A stretch of 64,000 nt of DNA. It comes from Scortum barcoo (lineage: Eukaryota > Chordata > Actinopteri > Centrarchiformes > Terapontidae). Below, piece by piece: positions 1-40,372 of the stretch. Location: the NCBI GenBank assembly GCA_023238725.1, contig CM041531.1, positions 16,700,643 to 16,764,642 of the forward strand, read 5' to 3'. The notes under the pieces were generated by a model. It saw only the letters and a list, made by a program, of their open reading frames with translations. It made no database searches and was not told the origin of the DNA. Both the position numbers and the translations under genes were made by a program. The stretch's first letter is position 1. Every line of letters starts with the position of its first letter.

Positions 1-117
1 GCACTGCATCCCTCTATGTACACACACACACACACAGATATATTTAGAGACTTGACAGTACTAAAAACAGAAGACAGGAAATCTGCGTGAGTATCTATGT
101 GGTTGTGTGTTTGAGAC

Positions 118-27449
<27,332 letters not shown>

Positions 27450-27620
27450 GCTGACTTCTTACCCGGGAGGGAGGTAGCGCCGATCCACAGTAAATCAGCT
27501 CTTCGGCCGAACAATCATCCAAAAGCCTTGGAAACGTAGCCGGACTGCCGGCCAGCTAGCTCCCCTCAGCTCTGCTCCATACACCAGGCATGTCCACGGG
27601 GGAAAAAACAACACTATCTC

Positions 27621-27676
<56 letters not shown>

Positions 27677-28220
27677 CCTACACAAAAAGCAAAAAGCGAA
27701 ATCCCAAGGAACCTGCAGGAAGCAAGCCGTCGCTTATCCTCCTCTCCAGCTCATATTCAGGGCTGATTTAGATCTACAGAGGCGTGGAGGCTGGAAGAGA
27801 AAAGGACACATGTAAATGAGGCGAGGTTTTACAACAGCTGGTGGATGTGACTGAGCAAACATATGCTATCTATCTGCAAGGTAAAATAAAAAAGGCTAGT
27901 CGGCTAATTTGCCAGGCAAACTGAAGGGCAGCAGCAGCGGCAGGAAGGGAGCGAGAAGTTTTTGGACATTTCTAAAGCATTTGACCGCATAACACCCCCA
28001 GACACGGAAACACCTCGGAAATACATACCTCGGTGGGTTCATGCCAGAAGTGGCACAGCTAACCTAACGCGTACAACCGAGAGAGATAGCCCCCCCCCAA
28101 AAAAGCCCCCGCCTGGCGATGAGCAGTAGCCTCCTAACGGGATCAAGTATGTCCTCCCCCCGCGTCGAGCTGCAGCAGACAGCAGCATCCGCCCTTCCGC
28201 TACCAAATCAACCCTTCAAA
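27450..28220 (-). promoter_or_regulatory. GC-rich 5' flank and probable promoter of kif13b
   Basis: This block upstream of the start codon is much richer in G, C and CpG than its surroundings (for example the runs near 27,470-27,560, 27,905-27,960 and 28,085-28,200). It must hold the 5' UTR and probably a CpG-type promoter. No TATA box at a plausible place was seen. A TC/AC microsatellite (27,615-27,675) sits inside it. The transcription start cannot be placed from sequence alone. Confidence 0.6.
27615..27675. repeat. (TC)n(AC)n microsatellite in the kif13b 5' flank
   Basis: A TC-rich run followed by about 19 AC units, 165-225 bases upstream of the kif13b start codon. It is close enough to the promoter or in the 5' UTR that length variation could matter. 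Confidence 0.95.
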
Positions 28221-28559
28221 GTAAAAGCGCTTCAGTCGTATTTCACCGCATTTCACTGTTACTGCCTTTATGTTACAAAAATATGTTGTGTAACTTTACA
28301 GACAAAACACATGCTCACACCTTGTCCTGGCGTTTCTTGTGTTTCGAGTCAAAACACCAAGTAAAATTTAAGAAAAAAAAAACTTAACTGGGAGTCAGAC
28401 TACCATAAAATAACAAATTATATCGCTAGTTTACGCCAGCTGTAACTATTACCACACATGATTTCCCAACATATCCAACCGTAACATACTTCACACACAA
28501 CATTTAGTCGTAATTATTAATTCGTAACAGTAGAACCGTCTGTTTACACTGAATTATTG

Positions 28560-28671
28560 GTTTAATTTAGTCTAAATGGTCTGTTGCCTCTGTTTGTTTG
28601 TGGTCCAAACTTCAGTCCTCTTTCTGTTTCCACCCGGGGACCGTTAGCCTCCAGTCAGAGAGACAGACTCG
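28560..28671 (+). other. Possible first exon of a divergent transcript
   Basis: On the plus strand, agacagactcg is followed by gtaagtcac, a near-perfect splice donor (exon end 28,671), about 1.2 kb upstream of the kif13b start and pointing the other way. This could be the first exon of a divergent non-coding RNA or of an unseen gene. No partner exon was found, so this rests on the donor and position only. Confidence 0.2.
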
Positions 28672-29796
28672 GTAAGTCACCTTTTACTTTGTCACTTTAC
28701 ACTCTGCCCGGGAGAAATTGAGGAAATACCAACTTCAGCTACCTTTCTTTTACATTAAATATGATAAATTATGATGTTTGTTACCAGATTTGTCTGAGAG
28801 CCCAGTCGGTCACGCGACACTTCCGCTGTCCACTTTCACATTAAACACAACTTCCTACTGTGGTTTTCAAAATAAAATGCGATTACTCCCTGAATTACAC
28901 TCAGTTCAGTTCAGTTTCGTTGCATTTCACCTCGTTGTCTTACGACTAAACTACCAGTACAACAGTAAAGAAGAAACACATTATAACACAGTGTTTTCAA
29001 CACACAAGTACAACAAAACACTTACACCTCACAACATAGAAATAAAATCTACCAGTATTATATTAATATACACATTCCAGTAAGATATTAAGAACACACA
29101 ACTGCAGCTATAAAAGCAATTACATTTCAATATATGAATTTATTCATACAATACATCATTTACAATAAATTATGACAAAACCCCCAACCACTGTCTACCA
29201 GTAAAAGACTCGGCTCCAATTATACCTTGTTTAGAAATGTAATGTCTGGTTGTCAAACAATTCAAACTGCATGATGCTTAACAGTCAAATTTAGCTGACT
29301 TTTGGCAGAATTAAAATGATGCTTTTAGAACCTTGCAAAGACATTTTGTTTGATGTAAAGGCACAGACATGTACAACAAAAAGTAGCAACCTGGTGATAG
29401 ATAGAGATATTGGTTAAATATGATGATTTACACAACATACTACATGCAAAGCTCACAAGGATTAATCAAGATAAACAATTTTACATCTGTACTGTTTATC
29501 ATAGATAATATTTAAACATCTGGTTGTTTTTATTGCTTTATAACTGACAAGATCCTTTAATTATTTAAAAATGTTCTGACAATTTTACGGCTCCCAATCT
29601 AATATAATATAACATTCATTTAATATTTAGTAGTATTTAATAAAATATGTGTTGCCTTAAGTAATGAGTCAAATAAACAAAATACAAAAGCTATTGTTTG
29701 GGTTTTTTTGTTTTGAAAAACGGAAGTACGGAATCAGAGACTCATCCTTCAAAGAAACAAAGATTTGGGCAGCGAGCCGAAAAGACTGGAGACTTT

Positions 29797-29810
29797 CTGC
29801 CCCCTGCTGA
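29797..29810 (-). promoter_or_regulatory. CTCF-type site, minus orientation
   Basis: Read on the minus strand, TCAGCAGGGGGCAG fits the CTCF core consensus CCASYAGRKGGCRS at 13 of 14 positions. Confidence 0.45.
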
Positions 29811-30283
29811 ACACTGGTGGAACTGCAGGCAAAGCCGCCCACTGTCAGTAAGGATTTAAATGAAGTTGTGAGGTCCCTGACTACATGGTTAATTCTACTT
29901 ATAATAATTGGTGTCCCATTTATTATATAATATAACATATAATATATGATATATATACAACATGTTGCCTAATATGAGACATTATTTTGCAAAGGGAGTG
30001 GCTCCATGTTTACACTGTGTTTGAGAAACTAAAGGCATGACTGTCCAAACATGTCAGTATGGGCTGGGTGGTCAAAGGTTGAAACATGAAAAGTCACATT
30101 CAGTTTCTCTCCTCAGAGGCCATATTTGGAAAATAAAAATCTGCATTTCTCTTTGTCTTCTCAGAGAATTTCACGATCATATCTGAGCAGAGGACTAAGA
30201 GGTCAAGACAGAAAACAACAGGTAGGGTGTTTTCTGTCTCGTTTATGGGCTCTTGGTTGTTGCTGGGATCTGAGCAGTGGAGG

Positions 30284-30297
30284 CCACTAGAGGGCAC
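30284..30297 (+). promoter_or_regulatory. CTCF-type site, plus orientation
   Basis: CCACTAGAGGGCAC matches the CTCF core consensus at all 14 positions. It lies about 490 bases from a minus-oriented site, between kif13b and pnoc. Confidence 0.5.
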
Positions 30298-31668
30298 TCA
30301 GCTGCAAGATGTGGCAGCATTGAAGTGTAATGTGGTGCATCACAACGAGCTGTTTAAAATCAGTCCCTGCACAGTAGAGGGTACCACTTGTTTAACCCTT
30401 ACACACTGTGTTTCTCTAAGGTGTAAAATTAAAGGACATTTAATTAAAAATCACATCAACTTAAGAACAAAGTAAAAGTTTCTGTAAAATATTGTTATCT
30501 TATTGTTATCTAGTAAAAGTGATGTTTCACTTCATGATGAGGGAGGAGGGGTCCTAATTTTTACTCTCCTTACACACTTTAATCAATCCCTTTTCCCCGT
30601 GTGTCTTTAATGGAGATCGGAAGGACAGGATTGATTCAACTTCTGTCGTCACTCGAGTCGAGAGCGTAGGCAGAGGGGAGGGTACCAGTCAGATATGGTA
30701 CCCTGCCTATTTTTACTATTTTTACCAGGAACCATGTAACAGCAGCATCTGCTGTCACTGCTTACGTCTGAAGCATTTTCAGCTGTCTTTTTTTTTCTTA
30801 CTGGGTGGCTGTCATTGAGAAACAACAGTCGTGCCATATGAAACAAAAAATGCTGTCAGCTATAGCTGTGCCTCAAAAGATTCACATTTATTAGATGTCT
30901 AAAGTTGTAGAAGAGTAAATGTGAAGTAAAAGTATATTTGCATTAGACTACTCTTATTTTATGAGTAAAATGTCAATGTAGTCTGTGTCCAAATAGTTTG
31001 TATAAACAGATAAAGCACCACAGGATGTCAATGTAATCTCATTGAGATAGTGTTCTTATTTCAGTATTGAAGTGTTTGTCAGGCATATGCATGATACTTG
31101 ATAGAAAAACACTGTACATGCTGTACACACTTGTTCATGATTTAAATGATCTATGTGATGACCATTGCAACCAATTAAGGATATTATTGAAACAGCAGTC
31201 TACTGTAATTGGAGATGAATGATGTAGCTGTGCTCATCATCACATGATTATAAACAGATTGTAGACTGAAAGGCAGAGTCACAAGACAAACGAGATATTA
31301 TTCAAACAGTCGGCTACTCAGAATCAGTAAAACCAACAGTCAGAAGCTAGTGGACAGAAAAATCAGACAACCAAAACCACAAAGGGGCGAGGCAAGTAGG
31401 AGGGAAATCTAAAGTGGAGTCCAACTGCCAAAAAGGGTACAGGACAATGACCGATAAAGCAACATAGAAAATAAACACAGGCAAACTAGCAGTGATGAAC
31501 AGCTTTTATGTTCATGATACAGAATGTCCCATTTCAGCAGCTCAATCCGTTGAAAGACTGGGCTCAAGGGTGTGGCTCCTGAAACTGTTTGTTTCATCTG
31601 TGTCTGATCAACTTGTCAAGTCAAACATTCCCCAAGATTATCACCTTTAGTTCAAACAGGCAACATAG

Positions 31669-31985
31669 TTAAAGGATTGGCTCAACACTTTAGGAACTAT
31701 GCTGTTCTGCTGAGAGTGAGGCCAGAAGATTGATACCACACTTGTATCTGTGTGCTGAATATGACGCTGAGGCTAGCAAATGGTTTGCTTAGTTTAGCAT
31801 AAAAACTGAAAAAGGGGAAACGGCTTGCCTGGTTCTGTCCAAAGGTAACAAAATGCACCTATCAGCACCTTGCATGCTTTAAGCAACAAGGCTGCTAATG
31901 AGAACAAAAAGTAGATGTTTAGTTTCAGTTATTTACACAAATGCAATATTAATCAGTCCAATTAAAGTGATATATTCATTAGTAA
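31669..31985 (+). repeat. Dispersed teleost repeat, copy 1 (one half)
   Basis: Starts ttaaaggattgg and holds the typical sub-sequences gataccacactt, tgcttagtttagcat, gcctggttctgtccaaaggt and cagcacctt in the family order. Related copies lie at about 41.8 and 48.8 kb. The right boundary is uncertain. Confidence 0.55.
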
Positions 31986-34900
31986 CTGATAACCACCTAA
32001 GGGTTAAAAATTTGGCAGTGCAGCATTATTACAGCGTATTTCCTGACAAAACATGTTGAAGAGGATTGCTTAAATGAAGTATAGATCAGTGTAAAATTAT
32101 TCTGAGATACTGTGTCATGCAAAGAATTCAGTGGTTGCTTCCTCAAATCTCTGGCAAAAGAAGGATGTATTTGCAACCAGATTTGGAGGGGCCTTTGTGA
32201 TGGCACAGGCCTCATCTCTTCCTCATGATGTGTCTGTTGCAGATGTGCAATCATCCCACCGTCCAGCCCCTGAAATGGAGCGCGCAGAAGCTGATGGGGA
32301 TCAGGTGACTGGCAGAGTGGGAAACTTGCTGGGGGCGATTAGTGGACAGGTGATGGCAATCCTCATTGCCATCTGATGTTTCAGTTTATGAAAAGTCAAA
32401 TGGCCTCAAGTGAGACCGACTCATTGAAGCTCAGGGAGTGGGTGACTAGTGATATAACACCTGCGGGGCAAACTGTTACACAGAATGCATTGTGATCTTT
32501 CATAATTTCCTTTGCAAAATGTTTTTAAGTAAAACATGTACCCTTTACGAACTTATTTATGAAAGTAACCCAACTGCTAGTTTTTAACATATATATTTCT
32601 AAATGAATAGGCCTGCTTAAGGGAAAGTGATTTTCAGTGCTCTGCTCTTCTGGCCCTCGGTCCGCCCATGGCCACTCACATGATGATGTATGATGCTACG
32701 TGATGCTAAGTGTATAAGGGGACGTCAAACAATTATCGAAACACACCACTCCTCTTATACGTAGGAGAACTGCAAATAGCTGGTTCAAACAGAAGAAGTG
32801 GGGGACAAAGTACGGAGGAGAGGGATGTCACAGCTGTCACCATGACACATTGTAAGTGACTAGATGAAATTAAAAAAGGAAGTCATGCCCCACAGGTTCG
32901 TTTACTTTTCTTTCAAGCCAGTTAATTTAAAGTAAATGTTTGTGCCCCACAACTGAAGGAAACCTGGAGGGTTGAGAGTGATTAAGACTCCCAAGGGGTT
33001 TTCCTATGCAAAGGGCAGAAGCTTTGAAGAATAAGAACACTCCTACTATTTAATTTCAATCAGCACCTTCCACTCGGAGTAATGAGGAATTAGCCTCTTG
33101 TTATCTCGCTCACACAGATTTATGCAGTAAATACATGTCAGATGAGAGTTCAGAGTTCAACAGGGAGAAGCACCCCAGGAAGGGAACACATGGAACTGAT
33201 AAAGGGTAACTACACCTTCAAATTCTGCCTTTCCGCCTATCTTTTTAGGGGTTTGGACATACTGATGTTATTGTATAGTGTAGGCTGTTAGTCCACTCTT
33301 GTATTTGATTTAAAAAAGTGTATGTTTTTAGCTACCCAAAAAATGTTCAGTATTACTGATAAAATGTTCATAAAACAGTATGTAGCGTCTTGTACCTATA
33401 ATACTATAACGATATCTAGTTCTTTTCTGATGGAATAGCCAGAGTTGTGTAATTTCTGCCTCAGTGTTTGTGTGAAAGTAATGTGGATGTCTGTAGGAAA
33501 TGGAGCTTTCTCCTGTTCTGTATTTCTTTTGCCTTGTCGTGTGTGTGTATGTGTGTGTGTATGTATGTGTATGGTGATTGATAAGGGCAGAGTGGCGGAG
33601 GGGGAGGTCTGCCTCCTTATCTGCTCCTACGTTGAGATGACACGATTACAGTAATTGTTCCGGCCACTAATCAGACCAAAGCAGGAGATGTGCGTGTGTG
33701 TGTATACGTCTACTGTATATATCTGCCCTGTGTGTGATGATTAGCTGAAAGATGGGTTGGGGATTCTCAGCATCATCCGATCTGCAGTCCGGCATGCACA
33801 ACAGGTCGTTTTAGTTGTGAAACCTGATTGGTCAGGGCTGTAGCTTGTGATTTTCAGTTTTCAGTTGCATTTTCAGTTTTCAGTATGCAGGTGTGTGCAG
33901 TTAAATAATAGATATGAAACAGAAAGACATATTTTGATCAGCACCTTCTAATTAAAGGACAATGGGGTATATTTTTACTTTTGTTTTTTGACATTAATGA
34001 CCCACAGAATGTTTTAAGTGTTTTCCATTATTTCCCACCAATTGAAGTTTAGGTGCCTTGCTTGAGGGCATGCTGACATCTGTTACGGGAGGAGCAACTC
34101 ACGTTCCTCCTTTCTGTGCAGCCAGTGATAATGTGGTATATTAAATGCTCGATATACTGAGGACATTAACCAGCTTTTCTTGTTTCCTGGTCTGTCTGCA
34201 GCAGACAGCCAGCAGTCGCAACAGGTTACAGGAGCCAGCTGGAGATTGGAGTGCTGCTCGGCTGAATTCCCAAAAGGCCCGGAGAAATCCAGGTGGGATG
34301 AGAACATAATTGAGTGATGCTAGCCTCCAGCGGTGTACTGTACACACACAAACACACAGTTTCAGAGTATTTTGTGATAACGATGTCCAAAATGTGCTTG
34401 ATGCCTATCGATCCTCACTCAGTCATGGTTAAAACAAGGCTGTGTGAGACTTTTAGAAAACTAATATTATTAATCAGACAGACTTTTTCACGTGAAAAAC
34501 CAGTCTGTTGATTGTTTTAATGTCAAACAGAACTCTAAACTTGCGAGACCCAGACTGTCTAACCCCAGCTGGAGAGCATCATTTAGTGACATTTAATTCA
34601 GAACATGATCTGAGAACAGTCCACCTGAGGACATAGTCACGATGTGAGTGATGTGATGTCATCCTGTCCATTACAAGAGGCAAAGCAATGCATCAAACCT
34701 TCCACATCTCTCAAACAAGAAGCTCCAGCCAACCAAACCCTAATGGAATCTCAAATGGTTACTTAATATAATTGTCTTTATTGCCCATTGCCTCCATGCA
34801 GGGTATGGTGGGGGTTAGGGCTGCAGTTAGTATTGGGTGTACGTGAGGGGGGAGGGGGGCTAAAAGCAGAGCCCTGGTCAGGAAACAGTGGAGATTGCAC

Positions 34901-36639
34901 TTTATGGCTTTGGTGGCGGAGGTTCATGCCAAAATATGGCCGTCCATTACAGCGGGCTCTATAAGGTTAATGACTTTAGCAGCTTTATGGCCATGGGCTC
35001 ATTACTTAGACAGGCCAATCTAATCAGCCGCCTCACCGATGGCCACTGACACAGCAAACTGGTTTGTGGGTAAAAACGGACCCAAGGGTTTTCCCTGTGC
35101 AGCCTGGGCCAGGAGGCACAAACTACTTACCAAGGGCAGCACATATTTACAAATCTATACATATACATTTATTCCTGACCACCCACCCAGTGTACTTAAA
35201 GAAAAGGCTTTCTGTGAGTTTTGATGATTGCATTGATAAAATTTATTTCCAACTGACATCACACACTTATGTAAGACCCAGACTGTGATATTCTTCCACT
35301 GACTAATTGATAGATTATGAAAATGCCTGGCATGACGTGTATGTCCATGCATATAAAGTGTGCATGCTTGTAAATGTGTGTGTGTTTTTGTGATACAGAA
35401 TCTTTAAGCCTCCAACAGATAGGCAGACAGTGACGAAAAACAGCAGCGGCAGCAGCAGCAACATCGACATGTTCCTGTGTCGACTCATCAGCCTGGTGCT
35501 TCCTGGGTCTGCGGCGTTCAATAGGGAACTGCAGGGGTTTGTTTGGTTCATCTCACACATCAACCACTGACAAGGTTATTTTAAACCCAGAGTTTGATGG
35601 TACACAGTGGTCTAGGAGCTGGGGATGTGGCTTGGGATGGCCATGGTAAAATGTAATTTTTTATCTGTGTAATTACATGTTCAGTTCACTACAGTTTGCT
35701 GATTTCCTTCAGAGTATATGCTTTGTTAAACCCTTGGATAATGTTGTGTTCGCCTCTGTGTACTACAAGGTCAGGTACTACCAGCTGACAAAACTCTGCA
35801 AAATCATATGGAAAACTTTTATAGGGGTTGTGAGGGAGCTGGAAAGCATCCCCCTCACTAAGGTGAAAAGTAACATACACATGCATGATTGTTTTTGAAG
35901 TTATTACTAGACACAGACTGATACAGGAAGTTAATTTTGTTTTGGTATTGTGAAAGGACCCTCTCTAACTGTTTTTCTCATTGAGGTCCATTTCTGGGTG
36001 GCGTGTTGTCATGGAGTGCACACATGGGAAGGCAGCCACAGGACTACTAGAGCAGTTGCCAATCATCTTGTTAGGCTGAGTTGAAGGATCAGAGAAGGGA
36101 AAGGGGAGGGGGTATAGGTGATTGTTGTTAAGATAGGCTTCTGTTTAGTATTTTCTTTCTGTTATGTGTTTATTTTGTATCAGGCTGTAGTTACTTGTAT
36201 TGTGTATGTTAAATGTAAATAAATGTTATTAAATGAGTAAATAATGTTAATTAATTTCACTGGGGTGGGAGGAGCCTCTGGTATAAAGGCCAGGTGAGGA
36301 ATTAGTGCAGGGGGTGAGAAGGAGGGGGTTCAGGTTGAAGGACTCCTCGGCTCTGCTGCTGCAATCTTTTGTATTCTGCTGCACCTTGATGATTCCTTTG
36401 TCCTGCTGCTTTGGTGAGAGCTGTACTTTGTACATGGCCATAATTTAAAAAAGTCTAGAACTCTGGAAAAAACAATTCCTTCCCGGTTTGTTGCTTTTGA
36501 TTGGTCCATCATGCTTTGCTCCTCAATGCTGCTTGGTTCATCCAGGTTTGTAGAGGTTTACCACCATCAAAACCTTACAGGGGTGAGATTTATTTTATGA
36601 ATTTTTAATACCAAAATGTGAGAGAAAGAGAAAGCCTGG

Positions 36640-38812
36640 TGCCAACGTGGGCCTGAGATAGTCGGGCTCACCTCCACGCACAGCATGAGCATGAGCATGG
36701 GCACTGGAATCTAGCTCCTTGAGAGGGGCTGGACCCTCCACTAGTCTGGAGTTGCCCAGGGTGTTTGTGTCTATGGGTCGAACAGCAGTACAGAGTACCC
36801 AGCCTTCTTGGCAGAGGAGGAAGTTGGACAGACCTGGCAGACCCAAACATATTGTGAGGGTCTGTTGGGAATGTCTGGCCGAGCCCTCCATCAGGGAGGT
36901 CCTCCGGGAGAACTTCTCCCAGTCCGAGGGAGGCTGGGGACATTGAGTCGGAGTGGACCATGTTCTCTGCCTCCATTGTCGACGTGGAGCAGTTCGAAGC
37001 TGTGGTTGCAAGGTCTCTGGTGCCTGTCATGGTGGCAACCCCTGAACCCGGTGGTGGATGCCATCAAGCTGAAGGAGTCCTATCGGACCATGTTGGCCTG
37101 TGGGACTCTTGATGCAGTTGAGAGGTACCGGCAGTCCAAGCAAGCCACAGTCCGGGCTTTCCTGGAGGCAAAATCTCGGGCCTGGGAGGGTTTGTTGAGG
37201 CCATGGAGGAGGACTATCGGTTGGCCTTGAAGAAATTCCTGGCAAACCGTCCAGTGCCTCAGAAGGGGGAAGCAGTACTCTGCCAACACCGTTTACAGTG
37301 CAGGCGGGGAGTTGTTGACCTCAACTGGGGACATTGTCGGACGGTGGAAGGAACACTTTGAGGAATATTTTGTGGGAATAATCCCACCAATACGCCTTCC
37401 ACTGAGGAAGTAGAGAATGAGGACTCTGAGGTGGACTCGTCCATCACCCAAGCCGAAGTCACTGAGGTAGTTCGCATAAGCTCCTTGGTGGCAAGGTGCT
37501 GGGGTGGATGAGATCTGCCCTGAGTACCTCAAGTCTCTGGATGTTGTGGGGCTGTTTTGGCTGACACACCTCTGCAACATTGCATGGAAGGTCGTGGGGA
37601 CAGTACCTCTGGAGTGGCAAAACCTGGGGTGGTGGTCCCTCTTTTTAAAAAGGGGGACTGGAGAGTGTGTTCCAACCTACAGGGGGATCACACTTCTCAG
37701 CCTCCCCGGGAAGGTCTACGCCAGGGTACTGGAGAGGAGAATTCAGCCAATAGTCGAACCTTGGATTCAGGAGGAACAATGGCCGGTTTTCGTCCCGGTC
37801 GTGGAACACTGGACCAGCTCTTTACCCTCCACAGGGTGCTTGAGGGTTCATGGGAAGTTTGCCCAACCAGTCCACATGTGCTTTGTGGATCTGGAGAAGG
37901 CATTCGACTGTGTCCCTTGTGGTATCATGTGGGGAACCACAGGATTTCATCTCTGCTTTTTGCAGATGATGTTGTCCTGATGGCTTCATCAAACCAGGAA
38001 CCTTCAGAATGTACTGGAGCGGTTTGCAGCCAAGTGTGAAATGCCTGGGATGAGAATCAGCACCTCCAAGTCCGAGGCCATGGTTCTCGACCAGAAAAGG
38101 GTGGCTTGCCCTCTCCGGGTTGGTGGAGAGGTCCTGCCTGAAGTGGAGGAGTTCAAGTATATCGGGGTCTTGTTCATGAGTGAGGGAAAAATGGAGCGTG
38201 AGATTGACAGGCAGATTGGTGCAGCGTCCATGCAGTTATGTGGTTGGTGTGCTGGAACGTTGTGGTGAAGAAGGAGCTAAGTCGAAAGGCGAAGCTCTCA
38301 ATTTACCAGTCAGTCTACGCTCCCACTCTCACCTATGGTCATGAACTTTGGGTAATGACCGAAAGGACAAGATTGCAGATACAAGCAATGGCGGCCAAAA
38401 TGACTTTCCTCCATGCAGGGTGGCTGGGTGCTCCCTTAGAGATAGGGTGAGAAGCTCAAACACTCGGGAGGAGCTCAGAGTAGAGCCACTGCTCCTTCAA
38501 GCATCAAGAGGAGTCAGCTGAGGTGGCTTGGGCATCTGTTTTCGGATGCCCCCTGGACGCCTCCCTAGGGAGGTGTTCCAGGCATGTCCCACCTGGGAGG
38601 AGGCCCCGGGGAAGACCCAGGACACGCTGGAGAGACTATGTCTCTCTCGGCTGGCCTGGCCTGGTAATGCCTCGGAATCCCCCCGGAAGAGCTGGAGGAG
38701 TGTCTGGGGTGAGGGAAGTCTGGGCATCTCTGCTTAGACATTGCTGCCTCCGCAACCCGGTCCCGGATAAGCGGAGGGAGATGGATGGATGGATGGATGG
38801 ATGGATGGATAC
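36640..38812 (+). mobile_element. Degenerate RTE-clade (Rex3-like) LINE
   Basis: Fragments in shifting frames resemble the reverse transcriptase of fish RTE/Rex3 elements. From left to right: remnants upstream of the RT, then VDEICPEYLKSLDVVGLFWL (37,504), CFVDLEKAFDCVP (about 37,876), SLLFADDVVLMASS (about 37,950) holding the FADD catalytic box, FKYIGVLFMSEGKMEREIDR (about 38,150), ELSRKAKLSIYQSVYAPTLT (about 38,272) and a C-terminal RPRGRPRTRWRDYVS region. It ends in an ATGG/GATG tandem tail (38,780-38,809), typical of Rex3. Most of the endonuclease part and the RT segment between DCVP and LLFADD are deleted, and several frameshifts are present, so it cannot be active. Target-site duplications were not found. 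Confidence 0.85.
38780..38809 (+). repeat. (ATGG)n 3' tail of the LINE
   Basis: About seven ATGG units directly after the last RT-related codons. Such tetranucleotide tails mark the 3' end of RTE/Rex3 insertions. Confidence 0.85.
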
Positions 38813-40132
38813 AGAAGAGACTCCAGGGTTGTCTCGTGCATTATGTTATCACTGTCAGGTGATTGGTGTTGGGTTGTTGCAGGTGCAATAAGCTGAAGCA
38901 CTGCTTTCCAGTCTGGTACTGAGTTAACATATAACTAATGTTAAAGCTAGTCAGCAAGATTTCAGTAATCTTACCATGGTAGTCCATACGATTATGAAAA
39001 GGTGCTCTTATTTTGAAAGTTAGAGTGAATATATGTTTCAGCTCCCTTCCCTGTCTTCTTATGGTGTGCACAAGCTCACCTCCACAGCCTCTCCCTGCAG
39101 TGTTGCTCCGTCTAATCCTTTCTTTTTAACTCGCTTTTCTTTATTGCTCTTCCCGTTTCCTTCTCTTTCATATAAATTGTTTTTTTCTCGTTGCTTGGTC
39201 GTTCGATTTTTGTTTATCCACCATTACATCCACGCTGAGTTAGTTCATGTATGGAGGAGTGAAGCCTGTGTGGGATTAGTGATTGATGTGTTGTCAGATA
39301 CTCTGTTCTGATTGGTTGTTTTGATTCAGGTGCACGGTGGATTCTTGTCAAATGGCCTTACAGGCAGCAGGAGCCAGAGGGGCCTGATTTTTTTCTCATG
39401 TACAGATCATTTACTGTTAGGACATAGTGTCAGATGTAGCAAAGATGACTACAAGTGATTTTTAAATAAGTCACCGACTTATATGTTAATTTTTGCAATG
39501 TCACTGCATGATAGCTACTAAACAGTTAAAACTTGGTTAACTTCACTCTCTCCAGCATGAAAGTCAGATGTACTGCACACCGATGTACTGACCTGCCCTC
39601 TCACTGATACTTTCCACATTACTATAGAACAAGCGCAATAATTCACTCATTGGCACTCTGCGTTGAAATTGTAGTGAACTGCAACATCATCTAATATAAA
39701 CCTAATTCCTTTGGGATGCTGGGCTGTGTGGTTGTGGAATTAGAATTCTTTGCCACTTACGAGTATATTTTTGACTGTATGTATGGTTCTCTGTTGTATG
39801 GTTATTGACCCTCAGTGCTGTTGGTCTGTTTAGCAAGGAGCCTTACCAAAATCTTCTGCACAGTGAAATGAGTTACTTATGTTTGATTTGTGAAAAAAAT
39901 TAAACTTAAGAGAGATCCACAAACACACCTGCAATTACCGATTATCACTATAGGTGCCGCAAAAGTAACTTATTGAAAATCTTCGAAAATTATCACTCAG
40001 TACAGATCTGACTTAATAATCTCAGAGAATTTAATTTTATTGTTTCATCATTTGTAGTCGTCAATATTTTCTTTGATTGTTTGACAACCCATGTATAATT
40101 TCATAATATGATTGATGATGATCTTCTCTGTA

Positions 40133-40372
40133 CATGTGGCATCTATTGCACATTGTCTGTCCGTCCCAGGGAGAGGGATCCCTCATCTGTGGCTCTTCCT
40201 CAGGTTTCTTCTTTTTCCCATAAAGGGTTTTTTGAAGTTTTTCCTGACTCGGTTCAAGGGTCTAAGGACAGAGGGTGTCACAACTGTACAGATTGTAAAG
40301 CCCTCCTGAGGCAAACAATGTTTGTGATTTTGGGCTTTAAATAAATAAATCTGATTTTGATTTGATTTTGTC
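40133..40372 (+). mobile_element. 3' end of an L2-like LINE or LINE-derived SINE
   Basis: Contains the ordered blocks ctgtccgtcccagggaga, ggctcttcctcaggtttct, aagggttttttgaagtttt, gggtctaaggacagaggg and ttgtgattttgggcttta, then a TGATT-type tail (aatctgattttgatttgat). This block series is very common in fish genomes as the 3' end of L2-type elements or SINEs using their machinery. Class assignment is from memory of the family and is moderate at best. Confidence 0.55.

Larger units (their letters stand above)
28675..36640. other. Intergenic region, AT-rich, no gene recognised
   Basis: No coding exon recognised on either strand. Contains two CTCF-type motifs (29,797 and 30,284), one repeat copy at about 31,669 and simple GT repeats near 33,538-33,572. 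Short open frames here lack recognisable protein similarity. Confidence 0.7.

Noticed and set aside
32131..32376. 81-codon plus-strand open frame
   Set aside because: No recognised similarity and no promoter, splice site or polyadenylation context.
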